Assembly: GCA_021397835.1 (NCBI GenBank)
Contig: JAJFZO010000407.1
Span: 3,410,001-3,474,000, forward strand
Origin: Moringa oleifera
Lineage: Eukaryota; Streptophyta; Magnoliopsida; Brassicales; Moringaceae
Reading direction: 5' to 3'
DNA: 64,000 bases
Every line of letters begins with the position of its first letter. The first letter of the stretch is position 1. Both the position numbers and the translations under genes were made by a program. The notes under the pieces are model-generated. The model saw nothing but the letters and a program-made list of their open reading frames with translations. It made no database searches and was not told the DNA's origin. Shown here piece after piece: positions 36,901 through 48,904 of the stretch.

Positions 36901-39900
36901 AAAAGAAGGTTTGCCATTTGACTTGAAGTTTAAAGCTAGTTGCACAGTACCGGAATCATCTATGAGGATATTTCAGCTTTTTGTTCATTCTATAATTTCT
37001 TGGTGCAAAAAAAGTTTTAATGGAATACTTGTCAGAAAAGCTTTAGGATGATATGGTTATGATCAAGTCTATCTTACTTGAACAAAGGAGTTATGAAAAC
37101 TGTGAATAATCTTTTCCACCGCTATGTTTTGCCTGATTGATTCGAAGTTTGATATGAATACTTTGCAATACCATGCAGGCGAGGATTGCGAAAATAGAGC
37201 AGCTTGAGAATGATCTCGACCTCTCTGAGAAGGTCGGCCAATCTTCCTCTTTCTTTCTATGCTCCTATCAGCAGTATATTCTTGAAAGTTAAATTAGCTT
37301 CCTCTTTATGCAGCAAGTTGACCAGTTCCGTGAGCTGTACCTTAATGAGCAAGAAGTGAAACTGGATCTAGAAAGCGAGCTCAAGGATTGCAAGGTAATG
37401 ATGAAGATGAGCATTTTTTTGTTGATTGCTTAATTATTTCCTGGCACATGTCTGATCATGGTTCTTAATTGTTAATTAGATAAACCTGGAAAACAGTAAC
37501 AAGGCATTGCTTGATCTTCAAGAGAATCACAGGGCAGCTCTCGCAATGCTGAAGGAAAAGGAGTTTATCATCTCTAAGTTGCAGAACTCAGGTAATAGAA
37601 CCGTGACTGAGAAAGCTCAGAGCTTTTTTCTTCTTTTAGCTATTTTTCTGAGACTAATAATCATTTCATGAGCAGAAAATTATTTAATTGAACGGGCAAA
37701 GGAGTTGCGCTCTGATTTGCAACATGCATCAGAGGACATAAATTCACTATTTGCAAAATTAGGTATTCCTGCTTCTGTACTTCAAAGTTAGAAACATTTT
37801 TGTAGTATGCATCTATTAATCAAACTTGCCAATTTTATATCTTGTTACCACTCAATTAAAATATGTCAGAGCACTGTGAAATTATATCTTGTTACCACTC
37901 AATTATATCTTGTTTTCCATGTTTCAGTAATTGGAATTTTATACTGTGACTCAATGTTGATGGACGGTCATCCTAATAAAGTGAAACTGTAAATAAACTT
38001 CCATGCAAAACCCCACATGTTCATCCAGAAAAGAAAAGTTATGTTAGGGGATCTCACCGATAAGTTAACTTTTCTTACTTTCTACAGATCAGAAAGACAA
38101 GATGGAAGCAGAGAATCAGAGTATGATCTTGACATTTGGCTCTCAGCTTGATCAAAGTCTAAAAGACTTGCACAAAGTGATCCTGGGGTCAATTTCAGAA
38201 CAACAACAACAGCTAAAATGTATTGAAGAACATGGGCGCTCATTTCTTGCCAGTAAATCTGATGTAAGAAGTGGTGTCATCAAGTGTCATGTACTTATTC
38301 ATTTATTGTTAGCTGGCGAATAATATCTGTCATTATTCGCAGGCCGCACAAGTCCTGGAATTGAAAGTAAAGAAAACAACTGAAAGATATACTTCAGGAG
38401 TAGCTGTCTTGAACGAACTAGGCAATACACTGCAAAACAAAGCTTCCTCTGATCTGGAGCAGATCAATTCTACAATTTTATCTCAAATAGAAGCTGCTGA
38501 GCAAGTATGAATCAGAGAAGTAGAATTTATTTTTGCTGTACTACGACTGCTTCCAAAAGTACTGAGATTACCTGAGCATAACATACTGTTATCTCTACAG
38601 TTTCTTGTCACTGCTGTCCTGGAGGCCAAGGAGCTAAATGAGGAAATCCAGAGTTCTCTTAATGAGCAAAAGGAGTTAGTAGCTTTCTCTACTCGACAAC
38701 AAGAGGAGGTGGGCATATCTGTCTACACAGGGTGTTCTCTTCATATGTAGGTTGTTTTCTTTATATGCAGTTAAAAGAGAATTTTAATCTCGGTTTGGCA
38801 ATGGCAGTGGTTACAGCGGAGCTTGATTTCTGCACAGGAAATTTCCAAGGTTACTGTAGACTTTTTCACTGACCTCCATCATCAGGCTTCTAAAGTTATG
38901 ACAATGCTTGAAGAGAGCCAAACTGAGAAATCTCAGCAAGTAGCTGCCTTAGAGAAGATGTTTAAGGTAAAGTGGGTAAGATACATCGTCTACATTGGTA
39001 AATAGTGGAGCCTGAAGACTGAATGCTCATGTTTGGAACAGGAAGAAGCTGTCAGAGAGGAAAAACAGGCATTGGAAAAGATTGCAGTGATATTGGCAAC
39101 TTTGACATCTAAGAAAACTGCTATCGTGAGTTCTCACCTTTATGTGTTGATACTTCTTTGTTTCTTGAGACTGAAAAGGTTCATATAACTATTTACTGCT
39201 TTTAAAAATTATTTTTCAGGTCTCAGAGGCATCAAGGAGCATTCATGACTTCGATATACAAGAGAAACAGAAACTCCATCAACAGATGTCTAACATGCAG
39301 CAGATTTCAACAGATGCTAGGAAAGAGTTGAGTAATTATGTGCAGGAGGTGGAAAGTCATTTCATGGGTAATACATTTTCAGCAGCTGAATCTAGGGCTA
39401 TCATGGAAAATTGCCTCCAAGACTGGTAAGTTTATATTTATTGGGTCCTCCCATTACAAATAAACACATTCAATCCTATCCTATTATTTAAGCTGTCACC
39501 CACATGTTTGTTGTGTGTGCAGCTCAAACAGTGTTGATCAGTCCAGGAAGCAATGGGAAAATGCCCAATCTTTTCTAAATGATCTTAATACAAGCAGTGT
39601 CCAAGAGCTACAAGCTACTATAGAGTGAGCTTGCTTCCTTCATTGTTTTATGAATTCTCTTTTCCTCCTTTTAACCTTGTGAGAGCCCTGGATTTGTTGT
39701 GCTAATTCATTTTGCTTTAACAGGGAAAAGGTTGGTGCAAATCATTCTGTGCATGAACAATTTGTATCTGCAGTCTCCTCCATGGATGCAGATTTTGGTG
39801 CTAGGATTAGTGATCTGCTAGCAGCTGTTAATGGTAATCTTTGACTCTTTGTATGTTTTGCATAATACCACCTCCCTCTGTATGAAACCTTCTTAAACAT

Positions 39901-40485
39901 GTCTGGTATGCATTTGACAGATTCACTAATGCACGACCGTGAAAGTAAGAAGGAAACAGATTCCTTGACTGCGTCGTGCTCAGAACAGCTTAAGTTATTA
40001 CGAGAGAATCATGGCAAAAACATAGCAAATATGAGAAGCCAAGCAGAAAAGTACCTTGTAAAAGATTACTTGGTAAGTCGGAGATTGCTTGAGATTGTCT
40101 AGTCTGGGATTTTCCTCTGAAGTACATGGAAACCTATAGGAATAACTTCGCAAAATGTTCTGAGTCTCAAGATTTCTATTTCTGAATGCTTGGTTATGGC
40201 ACCTTTGATATTTTGATATCTCAAAATTCTGTCCAGGCAGATCCTGACTGAAATTACTTTGAACAGGTTGATAGGTGCACAAGTACATCACCAAAGAAAC
40301 GAGTCATACCTGTGCCCAGCTTAGCATCCATTGAGGAGCTGAGGACACTTCTCTCTGAAAATCTCAAGGAGGAGAACATTTCTCATGATAGATCAAAATG
40401 GAGCCAGAACGAAGCCAAGACGCGGCATCATATTCCACAAGTTGCAGCCTCTCCCAACAGAACTCCTTTCGCAGACCTTAATTAA
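33998..40485 (+). CDS. KIN5B: Kinesin-5 motor protein KIN-5B
   Basis: Twenty-three exons join in phase to 1046 residues: 33998-34161, 34693-34822, 34915-35070, 35358-35695, 35798-35936, 36226-36323, 36423-36579, 36665-36734, 36832-36908, 37179-37232, 37314-37394, 37480-37591, 37676-37762, 38088-38263, 38343-38504, 38601-38708, 38808-38966, 39042-39125, 39220-39425, 39523-39624, 39724-39833, 39921-40072, 40267-40485. The motor domain has P-loop GQTGTGKT (133-140), switch I NKRSSRSHS and switch [11 protein letters not shown] long coiled coil follows, then the BimC box [11 protein letters not shown] near residue 981. Kinesin-5 tetramers slide antiparallel microtubules in the spindle and phragmoplast. 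The N-terminus ([20 protein letters not shown]) identifies the KIN-5B type (At2g37420). No exon is broken. Confidence 0.96.
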
Positions 40486-40617
40486 CTTAAAGGTTAGGAT
40501 AGCTAGACTTCATTGTTTTGAGCTGTTGTTGCAGAAACACTCATCAACTGATGAGTACGAAAGTCCGTTGAACGTAATAGGATCCAAATATCATGAATCA
40601 TGAGGCCTAGCTTCCCA

Positions 40618-40626
40618 TAGTCTTTT
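40618..40626. repeat. Candidate left target-site duplication of the MULE (TAGTCTTTT)
   Basis: TAGTCTTTT precedes the element's left end GGACGAAATT, and TAGTTTTTG (49890-49898) follows the right end. Seven of nine bases agree. Nine bases is the normal Mutator duplication, so the match supports the ends but is not perfect. Confidence 0.45.
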
Positions 40627-40742
40627 GGACGAAATTGCCAAAATTGGCAGTTAGATACCGGTCATTTGGGAAAAAAACATGTTTTATTAAGTTTGGTTTT
40701 TTTAGCACTTAAATGTCTTGGAAAGTCAAAGATACCCTTGCA
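40627..40742 (+). repeat. Left terminal inverted sequence of the MULE
   Basis: It begins GGACGAAATT and ends AAGATACCCTTGCA. Read against the reverse complement of 49777-49889 (GGGGAAAATT ... AAATTACCCTTCACA) it stays in register over about 115 bp with few gaps; shared pieces include the AxCACTT block and the TACCCTT block. Identity by eye is modest. Confidence 0.5.
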
Positions 40743-41026
40743 AAAGACAATGATACCCTTAAAAATTAAATGAACTCAAAAATTTATGAGATTTGTCCGA
40801 ACACATTTCTTTTTTGGCGGAAAAATCTTTCCCTCTTTCGGCCACTCTCTCTCTTCGAGCTCTGTCTTTCTTCGCCCTTCCTTTGAGTTTTATTTCTTCC
40901 AATCTTTGTATCCAAGATCTATCAAATCAAGATCCCAAGAAGAAATCGAAGGCTAGTTATCTTGCGCAGAGAAAGAAGCTCGTGTTTTTGACAATATATT
41001 CTTCTTCATAATCAGACCGTGCTCGA

Positions 41027-44000
41027 ATGGGTAAAGAAGGTGACAGGTATACCGTTTAAAACTGTAATGTAGCTTAAAACCGTGAAGATTTCAGTTGTAA
41101 CTATTTATATCGTGATCTCCTCCTTTGTATTTCATAACATTGGTTGAGAATCGTGTCATGATCTTAGTTTCATGCATGTTTGAAAATCGTATCTTACTTT
41201 GTTTATCGTAACAAGTTTTCAATCGTGACTTATTTGATAACATCATTATGAGATTCGTAACATTCATAAAATCGTAACAAGTTTTCGTAACATGTTTTTC
41301 AATCGTGACTTATTTGATGAAATCGTAACTTAAGTGATGAAATCGTAACATGCGAAATCATATATTCGTCTTTGTTATTTAAAATGTTTTTTTTTTCATT
41401 ACAGAATCCGGATCATTATAACTTGGAATGGTGAGTGGTCCGAGTGTAGAGGAAGTTTTGAGTATATTGGCAGAGCCATCAAAACTAAGGGGTATGTTAT
41501 TCGGAGGGATTTGAAATATGTACAGTTGTTGGATTTGGTTAAATGTTGCGTGGAGGCTGATTTCTCTAATATTGATATTGTACTGCATACCATAGTAAGA
41601 TCTGAAAAAACTGCTGTCAAAATTGAGTTAAGGAATGATGAAGATGTTGAGTTTATGTTGTACGATGACAGTATAGTTCCACGTATAATTGTTGATTTGG
41701 TGCAGAGAAATTTTGTTGGAAATAGGCATGGTTTATGTGAAGGTGAAATTTCAGGAGGAGTTAATCCTTTTAACTCTTGTACGGGAAGTAATCCTACTGT
41801 GGAATTGGACGTTTATGGCCCCGAACCATTCATCCATAGTGATACTCCTGTTGACACTCAGCACACCGATGAGATAAATTTGGATGAACAGGTGGACTAT
41901 GATATTGGGTGTGAATACCCAATCATGGGAACTCAACCTACTCAGCCTACCAGTGAAGATCAATGTGAACTCACTGTAGAGGTAGAACTCGACAATGAAG
42001 CGGTGAATGAGAACTTACGTACTGTCCCACCTTATATCCCAGTTGCATGCCCAGAAGTACATAATAATTCAAATAATGGTGTTGTCAGACGATACAATGT
42101 GTTGGGTGCTGAATTATATAGTCTTACTCCGACTCCTACTATGGAATCAGTGACTCCGATTCATACCCTTACTAGAGGTCAGTTTTTCCCAAACAAGAAA
42201 GAGTTGAAGCGATTTTTGGGTATGCATGCATTAACTGAGAACTTTGAATTTAGAGTCACTAGGTCTAACAAATCAGTATTTGAGATTGCTTGTAGAGAAA
42301 GAAATTGTGCATGGAAGGTTCGTGCTGTGAGAGTTGCGCAAGGGCAATTCTTCCAAATTAGAAGGTGTGATTTGACGCATACTTGCACGGTTGAAGAGTT
42401 GCATCGACGACATCGACAAGCAAGTTCTGCTGTTATTGGAGAAATTGTAGCTCAGAGGTTGTCTACCAATGCTAGAATCATTAAGCCGAAAGACATCATG
42501 GGAGATATGAAAGAACTATATGGCATACAGATTTTATATAGTAAAGCTTGGAAGGCTAAAGAGTATGCATTGTCTCTTACTTATGGTGATCCAATTGAGT
42601 CATATCAACAATTGCCTTCATACTGCCACATGTTGCAAACTGTTAATCCGGGAACTAGGGCTCACATATGCATCGAGGATGGAACTAATCGATTTAAGTA
42701 TTTATTTGTGGCTCTTGGACAATCATTGAGGGGATTTCATTCGGTAATTAGACCGGTCATTGCTATTGATGCTGCTCACCTAAAAGGGAGGTTCCACGGT
42801 GTAATGTTTGTAGCGGCATGTAAAGATGGGAATGAACAGATATATCCAATAGCATTCGGTTATGGTGACTCGGAGAACTATGAAGCATGGGAATGGTTCT
42901 TAGGGCAGCTAAAAGAAGCAATTGGTTCAGTTGAAGACTTGGTTATTATATCAGATCGTCATGCCAGTATTGCAAAGGCCACTGCAAAGGTCTTTCCTAA
43001 TTCTTGTCATTGTTTATGTTCCTGGCATATGGCTCAAAACATAAAGAATAAGTTTAAGAGAGAAGATGTATCTAAGATATTTTATAGTGCGGCTAGGGCA
43101 TATCGAGAATCTGAATTTAATAAATTAATGACTGAGTTACAGGGTAATCACCCTAAAGCTTTTGAATATATCATGAAGGAAGATCCAAAAAAATGGTCAC
43201 GTGTGTATTGCCCCCGGAGACGTTATCAACTCATGACCACTAACATTGCCGAAAGTTTGAATTCATGTCTTCGATTTGCTCGTGAGTTGCCCGTTATGGC
43301 TTTATTGGAATTCATTCGAGATATGATGCAACGTTGGTTCTATGATCGATTGAAAAAAGCTAAGGCTTGGAGGTCACAACTCACAGAGTGGGTTCACTCA
43401 TTGATGAATGAGAGACAAAAAGTTTCATTACAAATGACGACTTCCAATGTTGATTGGAACGTTTTTTTAGTTAGGCACAAGGGTAAAGAGGCAGTTGTGA
43501 ACCTTATCGACCGTACTTGTACTTGTAGAGAGTTTCAAGCTGATCTTTTGCCATGTGCACATGCACTGGCAGCTTCCAGGTGATACTGATGGTTTTGTTA
43601 ATTTCATTATTCATGTTATTTTTTTCATTAACTTCATATGTTGTGTACTTTTTGCAGGGAACGTAATATTGATTTCATAACTCTTTGCTCTAACTACTAC
43701 AAACAGGATCAACTAGTAGCTGCATATGCTGAGCCGGTATATCCAGTTGGTGACAAGTCTGATTGGAATGTACCCGATGAAATCAAAAGAGTTGTGATAT
43801 TACCACCGAATAATGGTAATTCAGTAGGGCGTCCAAAGAAGCAGAGAATACCCTCTGGTGGGGAGAGGGCGCGTAAAAAAAAAATGCTCTAGATGCTTTC
43901 AATATGGGCACAATCGATTAACATGCTCGAATCCACAATATTTTGATGGGGTAAGCCACTGGCAGTCGTCAAATGTCCCTGATCAATTTCGTCGTAAATG

Positions 44001-44091
44001 CCGTAACTGTGGTGGAGTTGGTCATAACGCACAAACTTGTCAAATGCCTCACAAATTAAATTCACAAGATGATTGCACCATTGACTTATGA
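41027..44091 (+). pseudogene. MuDR-type MULE transposase with one frameshift near the C-terminus
   Basis: Exon 1 (41027-41046, MGKEGD), exon 2 (41405-43579) and exon 3 (from 43658) join in frame. Domains: a PB1-like N-terminal region (about 8-110), a MuDR DNA-binding region from FFPNKKELKRF (about 266-320), and the DDE transposase core with VIAIDAAHLKG near 461 and LVIISDRHAS near 523. A SWIM zinc finger follows at about 700-733 (CTCREFQADLLPCAHA). Frame 1 stops at 43892, giving 809 aa. Just before, a run of ten A (43874-43883) shifts the frame: two CCHC knuckles, CSRCFQYGHNRLTC and CRNCGGVGHNAQTC, lie in the next frame to 44091. All catalytic parts are intact, so a product lacking only the knuckles could still be made. 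The run length could also be a sequencing error. Confidence 0.85.
41060..41355 (+). repeat. Array A: TCGTAAC/TCGTGAC motifs in transposase intron 1
   Basis: Within the first intron (41047-41404), TCGTAAC occurs at about 41206, 41255, 41272, 41286, 41323 and 41343, with TCGTGAC variants near 41223 and 41303. Spacing is 14-32 bp. All copies are on plus, the sense strand of the transposase gene. Confidence 0.8.
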
Positions 44092-45131
44092 TAAATCATA
44101 GTAATTTTTTATGATATTGACGATTTTTAACTTCCACGGCTTCACATATTCGGATTTTAGGTTAGGTTTTTATATAGTTTCAATTGTTACATGCAGATGA
44201 GTGTACCTTATTTTTGTCCATTGAATTCGTAACTTGATTAGAAAATCGATTAACATGTTCGTACCTTATTTATTTTACGATACTTGTATATGAAATCGAT
44301 ATTGAAATTCGTAAATCATTATGAATTCTTAACTTGATTAGTTAATTATGAGTAACATTCGTTACTTGATTATGTATTCGTTAGTAAAATTCGTAACTTG
44401 ATTATGAATTCGTAACTTCATTATGAATTCGTAACTTGATTATGTATTCGTTAGTAAAATTCGTAACTTGATTATGAATTCGTAACTTCATTATGAGTTC
44501 GTAACTTTATAAGGAATTCGTACCTTGATTAGTAAATTATGAGTAATGTTCGTAACTTGATTATGTATTCGTTAGTAAAATTCGTAACTTTATTATGAGT
44601 TCGTAACTTTATTGTGAGTTCGTAACTTTATTAGGAATTCGTACCTTGATTAGTAAATTATGAGTAATGTTCGTAACTTGATTATGTATCTGAGATAATT
44701 GTATATGAAATCGATATTAAAATGAGGAAAATTCTTTATGAATTCTTATCTTGATTAGTTAATTATGAGTAACGTTCGTAACTTGATCATGTATTCGTTA
44801 GTAAAATTCGTAACTTTATTATGAGTTCGTAACTTCATTATGTATTCGTTAGTAAAATTCGTAACTTAATTATGAATTCGTACATTGATTAGTAAATTAT
44901 GAGTAAACTTCCGTAACTTGATTGATGAGTTAGAATCATATGGAGACGTTACCAAAATTCATAACATTATTAGTACATCATACATCTATTGACAAAAAAA
45001 AAAAACTGTTTCAATTGTAAAATTTGGCTTATATATACAAAATAATGTCATATACAATTGTAAAAATGTTATATACAATTCTCAAATGTATATACAAAAT
45101 GAATACATTGAATAAGAATAAAAAAATTTAA
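44092..45131. other. Noncoding centre of the MULE between two convergent genes
   Basis: No open frame of note. It holds array B and then about 200 bp of AT-rich DNA (44930-45131) with shared 3' ends. Transcripts from the two sides would meet here. Confidence 0.7.
44227..44920 (+). repeat. Array B: 19-bp tandem units with TCGTAAC core, after the transposase gene
   Basis: The unit ATTCGTAACTTGATTATGA recurs roughly 20 times. Clear cores are at 44391, 44410, 44429, 44461, 44480, 44499, 44518, 44550, 44582, 44601, 44620, 44639 and 44671, mostly 19 bp apart with some 30-32 bp gaps, and more to 44911. Variants include TCGTACC and TCGTTAC. A larger block (44518-44580 and 44639-44690) is itself duplicated. 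All cores are on plus. Confidence 0.92.
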
Positions 45132-48100
45132 TCAATGACTATCATCTACAGTGGAGTTGGCAAATATATACATTGCCATGTGATTTCTAATAATTGACAT
45201 ATCCTTGTCAGTGTATTTTAAATGTCTCCTAAGTAGTAAATGTTCTATAATATACAGCATGTGAGGACCACAATTGCCACTGCAAAAAAAAAAAATAAAA
45301 AATAAGAATAAGGAAAGACATTCACCAGAAAAAAATTTTATAATAACACATACTGGTAAAAAGACTTACCTTCTTCGTTGCTGAGGGACCTTGTTCTTTG
45401 GCTCCAAAGTGCATGAAAGTGGAAGATCCGGCATTTTGGCATCTGATTTCCGAATGAAATATCCGCCACTCGCCATATAGCTAGTTAGCATCCATCTGAA
45501 AGGATTTTGCTGCCGAATCCTCGCTTCAGTTGGTATCTCTTGACGGAATGAGTCAAAGACACGCAACGAGAATTTCCTCAGATCAATGACAACTAGGAGC
45601 CAGTGAGATCCGCCAACGTGGCAAGGAACCATCAGCTACATTAAATAATGTTCAAATATCATTAAGTACTCATAATATGGAAAAAAAGTATATAAATCAT
45701 TACTAATGAAGATAACTAACCTTATTTACAGTGTCCCAAGTAGGACAATCCCTTGAAAATTTACCTCGCACACGGTCTAGGAAATCTTCTTCCCATTTAT
45801 GCGCTTCAAAGTTCGAGTGTGCCGGAGGACAATCAGCATCTGGATCCTTCTGATATTCGTTGTAAATGTAATAAAATGCTGTCTGTAAATTTGAACAATA
45901 AAACAAAGTCAACAAATAAATTGAATAGAAAATCAGATAAATAGTCTTAATGATCAAGGGACTTACATATAGCCAAGGATCACAGATGCAGATATCTTGT
46001 GCATATTGCTCAGGTAGCTCCTTCTGCCTTCTCCGCAATATGTGCAAATATGCATCAATGTGCTGGTGTAGACATTAGAAAAGTGATATTATCAGTACTA
46101 TGAATATACGGAATCAAGGTACGAATTCTAAATTTAGTTACGATAATATGAAACATGTTACGATACTATGAAACATGTTACGATAATGTGAAACATGTTA
46201 CGAAATAAAGTTACGAATTATAATTTTAGTTACGATACTATGAAACATGTTACGATACTATGAAACATGTTACGATACTATGAAACATGTTACGATACTA
46301 TGAAATATGTTACGAAACAAAAGCATGACATTTAAGCAAGGAATAATAATGTAGTGCAAAAAATTGAAAACTTACAGAGTCATCGATCCACTCATCATTG
46401 TCGATAAGGGCTTTGAACCAGTCCACGCTCACTGAATGACCAATGCCTACGTTGCGGCTGAAGGAAATAAATAAAAAGAAACTGTGAGAAAAGAATTCAA
46501 AAAAATTAAATTAAAAAAATTAGTATGCAACACATATGCTATGCAATACTTACTATGACTGGCCCTTCATGAAGTCGTTGAATGCAGCGATGATCTTATC
46601 TGATATTTGCAACTTCGCGCTGACCATGTGAGTGGACTTGGCTTTCTTATGCCCAGTATGAAGCTCAACATATGGACTGCACAGTTGTCTTGACCGTTTA
46701 CGAGTCCTGACAACCGGCATCACATTGTCGGTGGCCTCAACTGGGACAAGGGCCAAGTCCCTCGCTGCCGTCCTCTTGGGTGACTCTGCAGATGGCAATT
46801 CTTTATCTACCACAGCAGGAGCCCCGAAGTTGTCACTGCATGGGAATGCAGTGACAACTTCTTCCATTGGCCCTGCAGTGGCTTCTGTTTCGTCGCATTG
46901 CCCTGCAGGAGCCAAGCCCTCTCGGGCTGAGTCTGCCATACCACCCTGAAAAAAAAACAAACAATGTACTGAATTAGAAAGTCATATTTAATACATACAT
47001 TTAATAATGTTCTAAAGAAACAAAAAATACAGTTGAAATAGATTAGAGAACTACCTCATTGGGAATTGGATTTGACATGGGTGGAGACGGGTCTCGGTCA
47101 CCAAATCCATATCCTTGTAGAGATAATTGGATGGATTTCAGGATCGCCATTTGCTCCTGATGGCGTCTTTCGTTGTCTGAGTCCATACGATTTACCTTCG
47201 CCTCGAGAAGTTCCAATTTCGACTCCATAGCTACGAGACGACGGTAAACATCTGGATCCCGTTCAACCCTTTCAGCGCCAGGTGCCTCCCGCTCAACATC
47301 CTTTTCCCTCAGGTCCGGCTCTGACTCGTCGACAATTCGTTCTTCTTCAGTAGGGATCCTCTCCCTTACCTTCAAAGTTTTGCGCAAAGAAGAAGACGAA
47401 TTTGTAGCCCTGATCCGAATGGGAGACTCTACCATTTCGTCATCCCGAATCGATGGTTGGCCGGGCACAACACTGTCTTCAACCCCAACATAGTATGGGG
47501 CTTGACGCTCGGCAGTAGTTGGCTTCAAATTAAGCTTAGCCCCCATCTGAAAATACAAATAAAGTTACGAAATTAAGAATGAATATACGAAAATGAAACG
47601 TTAAGGCACAACATAAAAATTAGAGAAAGAGGGCACGAAATTGAAAATGTAAGGCACGAAATGGCTGAATGAAGGCACGAAGTATAGAAAGAAGGTACGA
47701 AATTTAGAAGGAAGGCACGAAGTAGAGAAAGAAGGTACGAAATTTAGAATGAAGGCACGAAGTAGAGAAAGAAGGTACGAAATTTAGAATGAAGGCACGA
47801 AGTAGAGAAAGAAGGTACGACATTTAGAATGAAGACACGAAGTATAGAAAGAAGGTACGACATTTAGAATGAAGACACGAAGTATAGAAAGAAGGTACGA
47901 AATTACTTACACTGTTTGTGAAGATTTTCTTGCAATCTCCATTATGGGGCCTGCGATGGAACCTCCATCGGCAAATTCTTGGCAATGGCAAGTCGGATCC
48001 TGACAACCTCATGCCATGCATGTTGGTAGCAGGAATCACTTCAAATGCAAAAACCTGTGAAAAAATGAAAATGAAGTTATAATTGATTAATATAAAATTC

Positions 48101-48854
48101 AATGAAACTTTAAAAAATTAAAATAAAAAATTTCAAACAAAATCCTTACGTGTAATGCCCACACAAAGCCGTAAGCATTATAGCTCACCCCATCAGCATC
48201 CCTGATTCGATTTGCAACTGCCTTCTTGAAATGCGATATGGAGTTGCAGTAGACCCAGGTGCCCCATGGAAAGCCATTGAACGCCTCTAAATTGTCGACT
48301 AAATTAAACTGCCATGTAGGGACCTGCTGCCGCTCGTCGTGGCCTTTGATGAACCCGTTCAGCAGATACAACAACCCCAGCTTTAGTTTATCATTTTCAT
48401 CCTCAAACTCCCCTTGTAGTAACCTCGTCTTGATGCTACTACCAGTAACCTTATCCCTCCCCCCGAAATATTTGGCTAGGATACCAGATGGAGTAGCTTC
48501 AATATTCTCTGTATCCGGTAGCTCGCCAAACTTCAATCCGGTGATTAGGCAAAATTCCACTTTGCTGAAACGAACTTCATTCTGCCCAAGTCTGAACCAC
48601 ATTTCGTCCTCGCGGTTCTGCTGAATCTCCCGAAGTAGCAGATTATGGACAATAATCCCTGAGAAGTTAAAATCGGCGTGCAAATGTAGGAAATGCCCTA
48701 AGCAGGTCCCTCTGAATTTCTCCTTCTCAGAGTCATCCAAAATTGTCCTTAGAGTGGGGATGACATCATTGTCACAGTGCTTCAGTATCTTTCCAGTCTT
48801 CCACGACTCTTTGGGGGTCACATATGGCTTCTGAGAAACAGGGCTACTTGCCAT
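45132..48854 (-). CDS. MULE-borne DUF1985 - Ulp1-like cysteine protease (C48), possible VANC-like factor
   Basis: Nine exons join in phase with no stop or frameshift: 48150-48854, 47911-48054, 47055-47546, 46554-46945, 46376-46457, 45967-46062, 45721-45882, 45370-45635, 45132-45279; 828 residues. Residues about 50-235 look like DUF1985 (GHFLHLHADFNFSGIIVHNL, VRFSKVEFCLITGLKFGELP). The middle (about 285-575) is charged and low in structure, with a short coiled coil (AMESKLELLEAKVNRMDSD) and a basic RTRKRSRQL patch that may be a nuclear signal. The C-terminus is an Ulp1 protease: GGSHW with His702, VFDSF with Asp719, then PQQRRSGNCGPHML with Cys783. Ulp1 enzymes remove SUMO. Start chosen at 48854, just after a strong acceptor; the leader intron would be 48855-49550. 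Intactness suggests recent selection or recent arrival. Confidence 0.88.
46130..46320 (-). repeat. Array C: 20-bp units GTTACGATACTATGAAACAT in an intron of the ULP gene
   Basis: About nine to ten copies, 20 bp apart, in the intron between exons 46376-46457 and 45967-46062. Several units are identical, others carry ATAATA or lack the middle. On the sense strand of the host gene (minus) the core reads TCGTAAC, preceded by ATAGTA. Confidence 0.93.
47575..47905 (-). repeat. Array D: 20-bp half-units with GGTACGA/GGCACGA core in another ULP intron
   Basis: Within 47547-47910, GGTACGAAATTTAGAATGAA alternates with GGCACGAAGTAGAGAAAGAA, making a 40-bp higher unit of two 20-bp halves, about seven times. 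On minus the cores read TCGTACC and TCGTGCC. Adjacent copies are nearly identical, so this array expanded recently. Confidence 0.93.
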
Positions 48855-48904
48855 CTGCATTTGATCCAAAAAAAAAAGGGTCAAAAAATCGATTTTTCAT
48901 TCAG

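Noticed and set aside
48855..48884. Ten extra residues (MTLFFLDQMQ) before the chosen start of the DUF1985-ULP protein
   Set aside because: They are encoded by a T-rich tract ending in a good AG acceptor just before the ATG at 48854, so they look like intron.
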